Source of the DNA: Porphyrobacter sp. UBA7686
GTDB taxonomy: Bacteria > Pseudomonadota > Alphaproteobacteria > Sphingomonadales > Sphingomonadaceae
Assembly (NCBI GenBank): GCA_002482865.1
Contig: DLGU01000210.1
Coordinates: 1 to 14,635, forward strand
DNA length: 14,635 nucleotides
Reading direction: 5' to 3'
The position numbers and the translations under genes are program-made. How positions within the stretch are numbered: position 1 is the first letter of the stretch; the number at the start of each line of letters is the position of its first letter. The notes under the pieces are model-generated. The model was given only the letters and a program-made list of their open reading frames with translations. It ran no database searches and was not told the DNA's origin. Positions 1 to 8,315 of this stretch are shown in pieces.

Positions 1-371
1 CCGCGCAGCACCCAGTCCTGCCGCGCGTCCTTGTCGTCCCGTTCGATCCCCATCGCCCCGAACAATTGCTTGGCGACCTCAACCTGCCGGTCGCGGTGGA
101 CGCCCGCAAACGCCTCGCCCCGGCGGAATTCGCGGCTGTCGGGGACTCCGGCGAGAATGTTGTCGGTGTTGCCCTTGCGGATGCGGCCCAGCGGTTCGCC
201 GGTGATGACGTGGAAGTGCCATGGCTGGGTGTTCATCGACGTGGGCGATCGCATCGCCATCGTGAGGATCTCTTCGATCAACGCACGCGGCACGGGCTTG
301 TCGAGATAGCCACGAATGCTTCGCCGCCCGAGGACGACCTCGGCGTAAGTCTGGTCAGGCGTACCGCCCAT
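1..371 (-). CDS. nitroreductase family protein, C-terminus cut by the window edge
   Basis: An open frame runs from an ATG at 371 down to base 1 without a stop, giving the first 123 residues of a protein. Residues 16-25 read RRSIRGYLDK and residues 41-53 read RSPTSMNTQPWHF. These are the paired N-terminal FMN-binding signatures of the nitroreductase superfamily (Arg-Arg-Ser near the start, then the Asn-x-Gln-Pro-Trp stretch). The family uses FMN and NAD(P)H to reduce nitroaromatics, quinones or similar acceptors in the cytoplasm; the substrate cannot be read from this fragment. A GGAG ribosome binding site sits 8 bases before the ATG (380-383), supporting this start. It lies 84 bp downstream of hemA on the same strand and may be read from the same transcript. 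BluB-type flavin destructase is a less likely alternative. Confidence 0.88.
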   Translation of the reverse strand, partial: MGGTPDQTYAEVVLGRRSIRGYLDKPVPRALIEEILTMAMRSPTSMNTQPWHFHVITGEPLGRIRKGNTDNILAGVPDSREFRRGEAFAGVHRDRQVEVAKQLFGAMGIERDDKDARQDWVLR

Positions 372-455
372 GATGCTCTCTCCCGAATCTGTGTTGCGGG
401 AGGCGTTAGCCTAGCCGGAGCGCCGCTCAAAGGACGCTACGGCAGGGCGGGGCGA

Positions 456-1682
456 TTACGCCGCCTCAGCCAGCCGCAGCTCCAGCCGGTCCCAGATTTC
501 CACCAGTGCCGCCGTCAGCTCGTCCATCATTTCATCGGTGTGGTGCGGGCCGGGGGTGAAGCGCAGGCGCTCGGTGCCGCGCGGGACGGTGGGGAAATTG
601 ATCGGCTGCACATAGACGCCGTATTCGGCGAGCAGGACGTCGCTGATCTTCTTCGCGCGGATGGGATCGCCCACCATCAGCGGGACGATGTGGGTGACAG
701 AATCCATCACCGGCAGGCCCGCTTCGGCAAACTTCAGCTTGAGCATGGCGGCGGCGCGCTGCTGCGCGTTACGCTCAACGCTGCTTTCCTTGAGGTGCCG
801 CACCGAAGCCAGCACGCCCGCCACCAGCACCGGCGACAGTGAGGTCGTGAAGATGAACCCCGGCGCGTAGGAGCGGATGCAGTCCACCACCTTGTGGCTC
901 GCCGCGATATAGCCGCCCATCACGCCGAACGCCTTGCCCAGCGTGCCTTCGATGATGTCGATCCGGTGGGCCGCACCGTCCCGCTCCGAAATGCCGCCGC
1001 CGCGCGCGCCGTACATGCCGACCGCGTGAACCTCGTCGATATAGGTGAGCGCGTTGTACTTCTCGGCAAGGTCACAGATCGCGTGGATCGGGGCGACATC
1101 GCCGTCCATCGAATAGACGCTTTCGAAGGCGATCAGCTTGGGCGTGTCGATGTCGACGCTGGCGAGCAGTTCTTCGAGGTGCGCCACGTCATTGTGACGG
1201 AACACCTTCTTGTCGCAGCCCGAATTGCGGATGCCCGCGATCATGCTGGCGTGGTTCAGCTCGTCGGAGAAAATCACGCAGCCCGGCAGCAGCTTGGCGA
1301 GCGTCGAGAGCGTTGCGTCGTTCGAAACGTAGCCGCTGGTGAACAGCAGCGCCGTGTCCTTGCCGTGCAGGTCGGCGAGTTCATTTTCCAACTGCACGTG
1401 GAAGTGGGTGTTGCCGCCGATGTTGCGGGTGCCGCCCGAACCGGCGCCGACATCATGCAAGGCGGCTTCCATCGCGCCGATCACCTTGTCGTGCTGCCCC
1501 ATGCACAGGTAGTCGTTCGAACACCACACGGTGATCGGCTTGGGGCCATTGTGGCCGTGGAAACAGCGCGCGTTGGGATAAGCGCCCTTGTTGCGCATGA
1601 TGTCGATAAAAACGCGGTACCGGCCTTCTTCATGCAACCGGTCGATGGCGGAATCGAAGATCTGATCGTAGTTCACTCGCAT
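456..1682 (-). CDS. hemA: 5-aminolevulinate synthase (C4 pathway of heme synthesis)
   Basis: This PLP enzyme condenses glycine with succinyl-CoA to give 5-aminolevulinate, the first step of heme and chlorophyll synthesis in alphaproteobacteria. The protein has the family's N-terminus ([19 protein letters not shown]), the glycine-rich [12 protein letters not shown] substrate loop, [10 protein letters not shown] with the cofactor-stacking His, [10 protein letters not shown] with the PLP-binding Asp, and EGTLGKAFG with the Schiff-base Lys. In the longest frame these are near residues 152, 224 and 258. The frame can extend to a GTG at 1706 (416 residues). The ATG at 1682 gives 408 residues and matches where family members usually begin, so I chose it; neither start has a strong Shine-Dalgarno sequence. 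It lies 167 bp downstream of murI on the same strand, a gap long enough for its own promoter. Confidence 0.96.
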   Translation of the reverse strand: MRVNYDQIFDSAIDRLHEEGRYRVFIDIMRNKGAYPNARCFHGHNGPKPITVWCSNDYLCMGQHDKVIGAMEAALHDVGAGSGGTRNIGGNTHFHVQLENELADLHGKDTALLFTSGYVSNDATLSTLAKLLPGCVIFSDELNHASMIAGIRNSGCDKKVFRHNDVAHLEELLASVDIDTPKLIAFESVYSMDGDVAPIHAICDLAEKYNALTYIDEVHAVGMYGARGGGISERDGAAHRIDIIEGTLGKAFGVMGGYIAASHKVVDCIRSYAPGFIFTTSLSPVLVAGVLASVRHLKESSVERNAQQRAAAMLKLKFAEAGLPVMDSVTHIVPLMVGDPIRAKKISDVLLAEYGVYVQPINFPTVPRGTERLRFTPGPHHTDEMMDELTAALVEIWDRLELRLAEAA

Positions 1683-1849
1683 CTCGCTGCTCTCGCGGCC
1701 GCTCACGCGGGCGCTACGTTCCTGCCGTGCTTCTTTTGTCCCGCCATAACGTGCCAGATGGCGGTTGGTTTCGCGCGATTATCTAGGGTGAGCGTGCAGT
1801 TTTTGCCACAGCGATCTTTGCGAGTGCTTCGCAAGGCTGGCAGCCCCAA

Positions 1850-2644
1850 TTAGAACGCTTCTGCTGGCCCGAAACCGCGCGTGGCGAGGGCGTCTTCCAG
1901 CCCTTGTGCCCCGGTTAGCGGCCCGGTGACGACGAAGCGGTTGGGGCCTTGCGCCGCAAAGCTCTGCCCTTCGAGCAAGTGGGCAATCCGCCGCGCGATA
2001 CCCTCTGCGCCGTCCACTTGGGCAACATCATCCCCGAAGGCAGCGGCGAGCTCATCAGACAGCAGCGGGAAGTGGGTGCAGGCGAGTACCAGCGTGTCGA
2101 TGTCCGCTCCGCCCGTCATGGCGGCAAGCCGCTCGTGAACATCCGCGATCAGCGCGGGATCGACCGGCTGCCCGCGCAATTTGGCCTCAGCAGCGGCGAC
2201 CAGGCCGGGGGCAGCCACCCGCAGCAGGCGCTTGCCGCTGGCAAACCTCGCTTCGAGATCATCGACATAGGCTTGCCGGATCGTCGCTTCGGTGCCGACG
2301 AGGCCGATGGTGCCGGTGCGGGTGAGCGCAGCAGCAGGCTTGATCGCTGGCACGGTGCCGACCACCGGAATCTCGAGCACATCGCGCACCATACCCAGCG
2401 CGATGGTCGATGCGGTATTGCAGGCAATACAGGCGAGGCGCGGCTGATACCGCTCCGCCATCCGCCCGAGCAATCCCGCGACCCGCGCGGCGATCTGGGC
2501 TTCGGTCTTGGTGCCATAGGGCAGGCCCGCAAGGTCGGCGGCGTAGATCACCGGAGCCTCGGGCAGCACCTTGCGCAAGGCGTCGTAAACGGTCAGCCCG
2601 CCGACGCCGGAATCGAACAGCAAGATGGGGGAGGCTGAGTTCAC
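1850..2644 (-). CDS. murI: glutamate racemase
   Basis: Interconverts L- and D-glutamate in the cytoplasm to supply D-Glu for peptidoglycan. Visible family motifs are ILLFDSGVGGLTV at the N-terminus with the catalytic-site Asp-Ser, LPYGTKT, the first catalytic cysteine in ACNTAST and the second in LACTHFPLL. The open frame reaches an ATG at 2701, but that would place an unrelated basic stretch, encoded by an intergenic repeat, before the conserved start. The GTG at 2644 gives 264 residues beginning VNSASPILLFDSG and fits family length. A GTG at 2665 is also possible, and none of the candidates has a clear ribosome binding site, so the exact start is uncertain. It is divergent from plsY and upstream of hemA. 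Confidence 0.93.
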   Translation of the reverse strand: MNSASPILLFDSGVGGLTVYDALRKVLPEAPVIYAADLAGLPYGTKTEAQIAARVAGLLGRMAERYQPRLACIACNTASTIALGMVRDVLEIPVVGTVPAIKPAAALTRTGTIGLVGTEATIRQAYVDDLEARFASGKRLLRVAAPGLVAAAEAKLRGQPVDPALIADVHERLAAMTGGADIDTLVLACTHFPLLSDELAAAFGDDVAQVDGAEGIARRIAHLLEGQSFAAQGPNRFVVTGPLTGAQGLEDALATRGFGPAEAF

Positions 2645-2657
2645 GAAAGTCTTATTA

Positions 2658-2697
2658 CCGTTCACCCTGCGCTTGTCGAAGGGTTGTCTTTCTTTTG
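2658..2697 (+). repeat. family 1 short repeat, copy A
   Basis: Begins CCGTTCACCCTGCGCTTGTC and can fold as ACCCT (2664-2668) with AGGGT (2680-2684). It aligns with the reverse complement of copy B over nearly 40 bases, sharing the CCGTTC start, the core CTTGTCGAAG and the TGTC-TTCTT tail. Together A and B form an imperfect inverted repeat around 2698-2711. Short palindromic intergenic elements like this are common in sphingomonad genomes; the family name is mine. Confidence 0.75.
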
Positions 2698-2711
2698 GCA
2701 TACGGAGCGCT

Positions 2712-2750
2712 AGAAGAAGGACAGGGCTTCGACAAGCTCAGCCCGAACGG
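2712..2750 (-). repeat. family 1 short repeat, copy B, inverted relative to A
   Basis: Read on the minus strand it begins CCGTTCGGGCTGAGCTTGTC. It folds as GGGCT with AGCCC (2724-2728 with 2740-2744 on the plus strand). The stem differs from copy A but stays paired. Its outer edge supplies the first three bases' worth of context for the GGAG that precedes plsY. Confidence 0.75.
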
Positions 2751-2752
2751 AG
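2749..2752 (+). promoter_or_regulatory. ribosome binding site that fixes the TTG start of plsY
   Basis: GGAG at 2749-2752 lies 7 bases before a TTG at 2760. The PlsY N-terminus begins at that codon and there is no in-frame ATG at a suitable place, so this site decides the start. The first two bases fall inside repeat copy B. Confidence 0.7.
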
Positions 2753-2759
2753 AGTTGTT

Positions 2760-3344
2760 TTGGAACTGTTTTTCGCCGCCTTGCTAGGCTTCGCGCTCGG
2801 CTCGATCCCCTTCGGCTTGATCCTCACCCGCGCCGCAGGTCTGGGGGATGTGCGCAAGATCGGCAGCGGCTCGATTGGTGCGACCAATGTGCTGCGGACC
2901 GGCAACAAGGGGCTGGCGGCGGCAACGGTGCTGCTGGATGCGGCCAAGGCGGCGGTGCCAGTGCTGGTCGCCGGACACTTCTGGCCTGGCACTGAAGGCG
3001 TAGCAGCCATTGCGGCGGTGGCAGGGCATTGCTTCACGCCGTGGCTCGCGTTCAAGGGCGGCAAGGGCTTTGCGAGCGCAGCGGGCGCGCTGCTGGCGCT
3101 GGCATGGCCCGCGATGCTCGCCTGCGCCGCGATCTGGGCGATCACACTGTATGTCAGCCGGATTTCCTCGGTGTCGTCGATGGTGACAGTGGTCGCATCG
3201 CCGCTGGTGGCGTGGGGGCTGGGCTATCCCGACGCCATCCCGCCGTTAGTCTCGATAGCGGCCATCGTGCTGTTGCAGCACCGCGCCAATATCGGGCGGC
3301 TGATGCGCGGGGAGGAGCCGAAGATCGGCTCGAGTAAGCCGTAA
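2760..3344 (+). CDS. plsY: acyl-phosphate:glycerol-3-phosphate acyltransferase
   Basis: Integral inner-membrane enzyme that transfers the acyl group from acyl-phosphate to glycerol-3-phosphate, giving lysophosphatidate, the first committed step of phospholipid synthesis with PlsX as partner. The 194-residue protein is mostly hydrophobic helices and has the three conserved cytoplasmic motifs: GSGSIGATNVLR near residue 36, GHCFTPWLAFKGGKGFA near residue 90, and HRANIGRLMRGEE near the C-terminus. The start is a TTG at 2760 (L/M-ELFFAALLGF), preceded by GGAG at 7 bases. The open frame extends upstream to 2625, but that part is repeat sequence. It is followed 16 bp later by dprA on the same strand, so the two are probably co-transcribed. 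Confidence 0.95.
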   Translation: MELFFAALLGFALGSIPFGLILTRAAGLGDVRKIGSGSIGATNVLRTGNKGLAAATVLLDAAKAAVPVLVAGHFWPGTEGVAAIAAVAGHCFTPWLAFKGGKGFASAAGALLALAWPAMLACAAIWAITLYVSRISSVSSMVTVVASPLVAWGLGYPDAIPPLVSIAAIVLLQHRANIGRLMRGEEPKIGSSKP

Positions 3345-3360
3345 TGCGGGGCCGTATCTG

Positions 3361-4494
3361 ATGGAGAGCCAAGGGTCGCAGCCGGTGCTCTCACAACAAG
3401 AAGCCTTCGCGCGGATTCGCCTGCTGCGCTCGCCCAATATCGGGCCGGTGAGCTATCGCCAGCTGCTGGCGCGGTTCGGAACGGCGGCGGCGGCGCTGGA
3501 GGCGCTGCCTGATTTGGCGAGCCGGGGGCGGGGGCCGTATCGTCCGGCCAGCGCGGAGAATATCGAGCGCGAGGTCACGGGGGTCCGCCAGGCCGGCGCG
3601 CGCTACCTGTTCCACGATCAGCCCGATTACCCCGCGCTGCTGGCCGAGCTGGACAGCGCTCCCCCGATTGTCACCTGCCGGGGCAGGTTGGCGCTGGCGT
3701 CTGAGCCGTGCGTCGCGCTGGTCGGCGCGCGCAACGCCAGCGGGGCGGCGGTCAAGCTGGCACGCGATTTCGCCGCCGCTCTGGCCGAGGCGGGGTTCAC
3801 CGTCGTATCCGGCCTTGCGCGCGGCATCGACGGCGCGGCGCATGAGGGCGCTTTTCCGCAGACCATTGGGGTGATCGCCAGCGGCATCGACATCGCCTAT
3901 CCGCCGCAGCACACCGCATTGCAGGAACGCATCGCCACAGACGGCCTGCTGATCGCTGAACAACCTCCCGGCACCGAGCCGCGCGGGCGGCATTTCCCCT
4001 CGCGTAACCGCATCATCGCAGGCCTTGCAAGCGGCACGCTGGTGGTCGAAGCTGCGCCGCAATCGGGCTCGCTGATAACTGCGCGGTTGGCGGGCGAAGC
4101 GGGGCGTGAGGTGATGGCGATCCCCGGCTCTCCGCTTGATGCCCGCGCGAGCGGCTGCAACCAGTTGATCCGCGAAGGCGCGGTGCTGGTGCAGACCCCG
4201 GACGAGGTGGTGGAGCTGCTGCAAAGCTTCACCGGCGCCCCGCGTTCGCGCTTCCGGGTGAGCGACGGGGCGGCGGACTTCGACTACGCCGAACTCGCCA
4301 AGCTCAACTGGGGCGAGGCGCGGGCCGACCTTAGCGGCGACATCGCCAACCTGCTGACCAACGCGCCGGTCGCGGTCGACGAACTGATCCGCCAGTCCGC
4401 CGCTAGCTCAGCCGAGGTGCACATGGCGCTGCTCGAACTCGAACTCGCGGGCGAGATCGAGCGCGAAGGCAGCGGTCTGGTTCGCCGGGTCTAA
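3361..4494 (+). CDS. dprA: DNA processing protein DprA (Smf)
   Basis: DprA binds incoming single-stranded DNA during natural transformation and loads RecA onto it. The 377-residue protein has an N-terminal helix-hairpin region (about 15-60: IRLLRSPNIGPVSYRQLLARFG), then the Rossmann-like core. Core motifs are VALVGARNAS, VVSGLARGIDGAAHEGA, GVIASGIDIAYPP, the FPSRNRIIAGLA stretch, and GSLITARLAGEAGREVMAIPG. The C-terminal 60 residues resemble the winged-helix (DML1-like) domain, ending MALLELELAGEIEREGSGLVRRV-like. The ATG at 3361 has only a weak, distant G-rich site; it is kept because no better start precedes the conserved region. Downstream of plsY by 16 bp and convergent with sodC. It may serve recombination even if the organism is not naturally competent. 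Confidence 0.95.
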   Translation: MESQGSQPVLSQQEAFARIRLLRSPNIGPVSYRQLLARFGTAAAALEALPDLASRGRGPYRPASAENIEREVTGVRQAGARYLFHDQPDYPALLAELDSAPPIVTCRGRLALASEPCVALVGARNASGAAVKLARDFAAALAEAGFTVVSGLARGIDGAAHEGAFPQTIGVIASGIDIAYPPQHTALQERIATDGLLIAEQPPGTEPRGRHFPSRNRIIAGLASGTLVVEAAPQSGSLITARLAGEAGREVMAIPGSPLDARASGCNQLIREGAVLVQTPDEVVELLQSFTGAPRSRFRVSDGAADFDYAELAKLNWGEARADLSGDIANLLTNAPVAVDELIRQSAASSAEVHMALLELELAGEIEREGSGLVRRV

Positions 4495-4502
4495 CCCCGG
4501 CG
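4483..4502. terminator. GC hairpin spanning the dprA stop codon, shared with convergent sodC
   Basis: CGCCGGG at 4483-4489 pairs perfectly with CCCGGCG at 4496-4502 across a 6-base loop that contains the dprA TAA. The sodC stop begins at 4504. No T-run follows on either strand, so it may be a weak bidirectional terminator or a 3'-end stabiliser rather than a classical terminator. Confidence 0.45.
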
Positions 4503-4503
4503 G

Positions 4504-5064
4504 TCAGCCACGCGGCGGCATGATCACCCCGCAGGCGACACGGTCACCTGCAGAGGCCATGTCGGCATAGTCGTCGCCGCCGGAATGGACCATGATCGCG
4601 GAACCGTCGGCATCGTCCAGTGTGTAGGGATAGCGGTCATTTTCCGGCCCGCTGACTGAGACCTGCGGCACGAAGAATTCGCCCATCGCGGTGCCGTCTT
4701 CACCAACATGGATATTCGGCATGTCACCGACGTGATATCCGCCCGCACCATCGAAACCATGTTCGGAACCTGCGGGATTGTAATGGCCGCCGGCGGCTTT
4801 GAAATCAGGCGTGCAGGCCCCGGTTTCGTGGATGTGGAAGCCGTGCGGGCCGGGCGTGAGGTTCTTCAGCTTTGCCATGACCAGCACGCCATGTTCGGCC
4901 TGCCTGAAGGTCACTGTTCCCGCGTCGCGGCCATCGGCGGTCTTGAGCTGGGTCTCGGTCGGCTGGTCGGCGGGCGCCTCCTGCCCGGCCAACGGTGCGG
5001 CCACTGCGGCGAGCGCGCCGAGCGCGGCAAGGCAAAGCCGAGGGGTGGTTGCTGATCGGGTCAT
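4504..5064 (-). CDS. sodC: periplasmic Cu/Zn superoxide dismutase
   Basis: Dismutates superoxide in the periplasm. The 186-residue precursor starts with a basic residue pair and a hydrophobic Ala/Leu-rich stretch, cleaved probably after the Ala-Pro-Leu-Ala region near residue 26. By alignment to the known metal sites, copper ligands are His77 and His79 (GFHIHE), His94 (GGHYNP, bridging) and His160 (MVHSGGDDYAD). Zinc ligands are His94, His102, His111 and Asp114 (YHVGDMPN). Cys84 and Cys178 can form the conserved disulfide, and Arg175 in GDRVACGVI matches the active-site guiding Arg. All key residues are present, so it should be active. GGAG lies 7 bases before the ATG. It is convergent with dprA and divergent from topA. 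Confidence 0.95.
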   Translation of the reverse strand: MTRSATTPRLCLAALGALAAVAAPLAGQEAPADQPTETQLKTADGRDAGTVTFRQAEHGVLVMAKLKNLTPGPHGFHIHETGACTPDFKAAGGHYNPAGSEHGFDGAGGYHVGDMPNIHVGEDGTAMGEFFVPQVSVSGPENDRYPYTLDDADGSAIMVHSGGDDYADMASAGDRVACGVIMPPRG

Positions 5065-5326
5065 GTCGCGTCTCCTGAATGGCCCGAAAGAGTGCGGGCC
5101 TAGCCTCAGTCTAGCCGCCAGACGCCCTCGCTGTTCCGCCGCGCGGGGCGGAACGGGGCGTGCGAACGCCGGTCCGAGCGCACAGCAAATGCACGCCGGT
5201 ACGCATCATCGCTTGAGTTTGCGGTCGCCTTGCGCCACCGGGAGGCCCGTTTCACGCTTGACGCATCGCTTCGGCGCGCTTCACCCTCGCGCGTACGTAC
5301 ACGTAAGGGACACTTCCGCAGCCATC
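5065..5326. other. intergenic region between divergent sodC and topA
   Basis: 262 bp with no gene I can support. It must hold the promoters for sodC (minus) and topA (plus), but I see no convincing -35/-10 pair. The long open frame running through it into topA lacks family similarity upstream of 5327. AAGGGA at 5305-5310 is the only purine-rich stretch before topA and is rather far from its ATG (about 16 bases). Confidence 0.5.
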
Positions 5327-7897
5327 ATGCAGCTTGTCATCGTTGAATCCCCCGCCAAGGCAAAGACCATCGAGAAATATCTCGGCAAGGACTTCAAGGT
5401 TCTCGCCTCCTATGGCCATGTCCGCGACCTGCCGCCCAAAGATGGCAGCGTCGATCCCGAGGCTGACTTTGCGATGGAGTGGGAACTCTACCGCGACAAG
5501 CAGAGCCGCTTCAAGGAAATCGCCGACGCGGCCAAGGGCGCAAGCCGCCTCGTGCTCGCGACTGACCCTGACCGTGAGGGCGAGGCGATCAGCTGGCACG
5601 TGCTGGAGCTTCTGAAGAAGCGCAAAAGCGTCCCCGCCAACGTCCAGCGCGTCACCTTCAACGCGATCACCAAACAGGCCGTGACCGAAGCGATGGCCCG
5701 CCCGCGTGAGCTGGATCAGCCGCTGATCGACGCCTATCTGGCGCGCCGGGCGCTCGATTACCTGTTCGGCTTCACCCTCTCGCCCGTCCTGTGGCGCAAG
5801 CTGCCCGGTGCCAAGAGCGCGGGCCGCGTGCAGTCCGTCGCGCTGCGTCTGATCGTCGAGCGCGAGCGCGAGATTGAAGCCTTCCGCGCGGACGAATACT
5901 GGAGCGTCGTCGCGCGGATGATGCACGACGGCACCGAGTTCGACGCGCGCCTCGTCAAGTTCCGCGGCGACAAGCTGGAGAAGCTGAGCCTTGGCCAGCA
6001 GGGCATCGCGATGGAGGCCAAGGTCGCCGTCGAGGCTGGACGCTTCACAGTCGAAGGCGTCGAGACCAAGCCGGTCAAGCGCAACCCCGCCCCGCCGTTC
6101 ACCACCTCGACCTTGCAACAGGAAGCCGCGCGCAAGCTGGGATACTCGGCGCAGCACACCATGCGGCTGGCGCAATCGCTCTACGAAGCGGGCGCAATCA
6201 CCTATATGCGGACCGACGGCGTGCAGATGGACATGAGCGCGATTTTGGCCGCCCGCGATGCGATTGCCGCGCGCTTCAGCGAGGATTACCGCCCCGAAAA
6301 GCCGCGGATGTACAGCACCAAGGCCAAGAACGCGCAGGAGGCGCACGAAGCGATCCGGCCGACCGATTTCACCCGAGAACGTGCCGCGAGCGGGGACGAG
6401 GGCAAGCTCTACGACCTGATCTTCAAGCGCGCGATGGCGAGCCAGATGGCGACCGCGCAGCTGGAACGCACCACCGTCACCTTCCGCGATGCCACCGGCC
6501 AGCATGAGTTGCGCGCCACGGGTCAGGTGATCCGCTTCCCGGGCTTCCTCGCCGTCTATCAGGAAGGCTTCGACGATGCCGATGATGATGAAAGCGGACT
6601 GCTGCCGGTGATGAAATCGGGCGATTGCCCGGCCAAGCGCGCCGTGGATGCCACCCAGCATTTCACTCAGCCGCCGCCGCGCTTCTCCGAGGCCAGCCTG
6701 GTAAAGCGGTTGGAAGAACTCGGCATCGGGCGTCCGTCCACCTACGCCTCGACCATCCAGACCCTGCGCGACCGCGCCTATGTGCGGATGGAGAAGAACC
6801 GGTTCTTCGCAGAGGAATCCGGCCGGTTGCTGACGGCGTTCCTCGAACGCTTCTTCCCCACCTATGTCGCCTATGATTTCACCGCCGGGATGGAGGATGA
6901 ACTCGATATCGTCTCCGACGGACGTGAGGATTACAAGCTGCTGCTCGCCCGGTTCTGGAAGGACTTCAAGCCCAAGGCCGACGAGGTGATGGAGAAGCTC
7001 CCCTCGGAAGTGACCGAGGCGCTGGACGAATATCTCTCTGACTTCCTGTTCCCGCCGCGCGAAGACGGCAGCGATCCGCGCGCCTGTCCGCTCTGCGCCA
7101 GCGAGGGCCGCGCCAATGGCCGCTTGGCCCTGCGCGGCGGCAAGTTCGGCGCCTTTGTCGCCTGCGCCAATTATCCCGAGTGCAAATACACCCGCCGTTT
7201 CGCCCAGCCGGGCGGAGAGGGTGAGGGCGGGGCGGATGATGGCATTATGGGCCAGCACCCCGAAACGGGGGAGGACATCCACCGCAAGACCGGGCGCTTC
7301 GGCCCCTATGTCCAGATGGGTGACGGCAAGGAAGCCAAGCGCGCCAGCATCCCCAAGGACTTGGACGACTTCGATCTCGATTGGGCGGTGAAGCTGCTCG
7401 ATCTGCCGCGCATCATCGGCGCGCACCCGGACACGGGCCTGGAAATCGAAGCCAATATCGGGCGTTACGGGCCCTATCTGCGGCACGATGGCAAGTACGG
7501 CAAACTCACCAACACCCGCGAAGTGTTCGAGGTGGGGATGAACCGCGCGGTCGATCTGTTGGCGCAGGCGGCCAATCGCGGCGGGGCGACACGCGGGACG
7601 TCAGAGCCCATCGCCACGCTCGGCGCGCACCCGACCAGCGGCGGCGAGATCAAGGTCATGCCCGGGCGCTATGGCCCCTATGTGACCGATGGCACCACCA
7701 ACGCCACCATCCCGCGCGACGCCAAGCCCGAGGATGTAACGCTCGAACAGGCCATCGCACTGATCGACGCGCGCATCGCCAAGGGTCCGTCGGCCAAGAA
7801 GGGCAAGAAGAAAGCCGCGCCCAAGAAGGCGGCTGCCAAGAAACCCGCGGCCAAGAAGGCGCCCGCGAAGAAGAAGGCTGCGGCCAAGAAGGCCTGA
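5327..7897 (+). CDS. topA: DNA topoisomerase I (type IA)
   Basis: Relaxes negative supercoils by passing one strand through a transient 5'-phosphotyrosine break. The 856-residue protein starts MQLVIVESPAKAKTIEKYLG, the usual N-terminus. The TOPRIM domain occupies about residues 1-115 with Glu7 and the Mg-binding DPDREGE (Asp80, Asp82, Glu84). The catalytic Tyr293 is in YMRTDGVQ. The core is followed by a four-cysteine zinc finger (CPLC ... CANYPEC, about 585-620). Three C-terminal repeats of the G-x-HP-x-TG-x-E-I ... GRYGPY type follow, and the last 35 residues are a Lys/Ala tail of the histone H1-like kind, which probably aids DNA binding. A frame extending to 4799 is rejected as non-homologous. 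A hairpin follows the stop. Confidence 0.97.
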   Translation: MQLVIVESPAKAKTIEKYLGKDFKVLASYGHVRDLPPKDGSVDPEADFAMEWELYRDKQSRFKEIADAAKGASRLVLATDPDREGEAISWHVLELLKKRKSVPANVQRVTFNAITKQAVTEAMARPRELDQPLIDAYLARRALDYLFGFTLSPVLWRKLPGAKSAGRVQSVALRLIVEREREIEAFRADEYWSVVARMMHDGTEFDARLVKFRGDKLEKLSLGQQGIAMEAKVAVEAGRFTVEGVETKPVKRNPAPPFTTSTLQQEAARKLGYSAQHTMRLAQSLYEAGAITYMRTDGVQMDMSAILAARDAIAARFSEDYRPEKPRMYSTKAKNAQEAHEAIRPTDFTRERAASGDEGKLYDLIFKRAMASQMATAQLERTTVTFRDATGQHELRATGQVIRFPGFLAVYQEGFDDADDDESGLLPVMKSGDCPAKRAVDATQHFTQPPPRFSEASLVKRLEELGIGRPSTYASTIQTLRDRAYVRMEKNRFFAEESGRLLTAFLERFFPTYVAYDFTAGMEDELDIVSDGREDYKLLLARFWKDFKPKADEVMEKLPSEVTEALDEYLSDFLFPPREDGSDPRACPLCASEGRANGRLALRGGKFGAFVACANYPECKYTRRFAQPGGEGEGGADDGIMGQHPETGEDIHRKTGRFGPYVQMGDGKEAKRASIPKDLDDFDLDWAVKLLDLPRIIGAHPDTGLEIEANIGRYGPYLRHDGKYGKLTNTREVFEVGMNRAVDLLAQAANRGGATRGTSEPIATLGAHPTSGGEIKVMPGRYGPYVTDGTTNATIPRDAKPEDVTLEQAIALIDARIAKGPSAKKGKKKAAPKKAAAKKPAAKKAPAKKKAAAKKA

Positions 7898-7911
7898 CAA
7901 AACGACGAACT

Positions 7912-7947
7912 GAGCGCCGGAGGACGACAAAGGCCCTCCCGGCGCTC
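7912..7947 (+). terminator. hairpin after topA
   Basis: GAGCGCCGG at 7912-7920 pairs with CCGGCGCTC at 7939-7947, 14 bases after the topA stop, and the stem extends as AGG/CCT after one bulged C. The following bases are GGACGTTTGCAAATAAT, T/A-rich but without a clean T-run. A likely transcription end for topA. Confidence 0.6.
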
Positions 7948-8010
7948 GGACGTTTGCAAATAATAAAGCATTTGGACCTTACCACGGTGGCCGGAAAAAG
8001 GGCTCCCGCC

Positions 8011-8313
8011 GTGATAGAAATCGAAATCCAGAACGAGACCCATCAGACCCAGAGCCGCATCCGCTTTGCCGCGGTGCCGCGGATCGGCGAAGGCATCCGC
8101 CTGCGCGAACCGGATGGCATGTGGGCGAGTTATGATGTGCTTGACGTGTGGTACCAGAAGGCCGAATTCGGCGATGTCTGGATGCCTTATCTCCACATCC
8201 GCATGACGCCGGGCGAAGAGGTCGGCACGCTCGATTCCGCTGATCCCTATTCCGACGATTACGCCGCCAAGGCGTATGAGTCGGGCTTTGCGACGATGGG
8301 CGGGGGACGGTAA
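8011..8313 (+). CDS. small protein of unknown function, coupled to a response regulator
   Basis: I do not recognise this 100-residue protein. It starts at a GTG (8011), with AAGGG 8 bases upstream (7998-8002), and reads IEIEIQNETHQTQSRIRF at the N-terminus. It is soluble-looking, acidic toward the end (SADPYSDDYAAKAYESG), rich in aromatic residues in the middle (WASYDVLDVWYQKAEFGDVW) and has no membrane segment or signal peptide. The stop lies 2 bases before the ATG of the response regulator, so the two are almost certainly co-translated and may share a pathway. A frame from 7381 through topA's end exists but is a shadow of topA upstream of 7898. No regulatory site is evident beyond the position after the topA terminator. 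Confidence 0.78.
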   Translation: MIEIEIQNETHQTQSRIRFAAVPRIGEGIRLREPDGMWASYDVLDVWYQKAEFGDVWMPYLHIRMTPGEEVGTLDSADPYSDDYAAKAYESGFATMGGGR

Positions 8314-8315
8314 CC

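Noticed and set aside
1816..1836. Terminator for murI (TTGCGA/TCGCAA hairpin)
   Set aside because: Only a 6-bp stem and no T-run on the minus strand; too weak to list.
1683..1849. hemA promoter with a GATAAT -10 on the minus strand
   Set aside because: No acceptable -35 at the right distance and no FnrL-type site; not supportable.
894..1853. 319-residue open frame antisense to hemA
   Set aside because: Shadow frame; hemA has all catalytic motifs.
4799..5326. N-terminal extension of topA
   Set aside because: Overlaps sodC antisense and precedes the canonical MQLVIVESPAKA start.
5252..7486. 744-residue open frame antisense to topA
   Set aside because: Caused by GC-rich codon bias opposite a clear topA; low-complexity composition and no recognisable motif.
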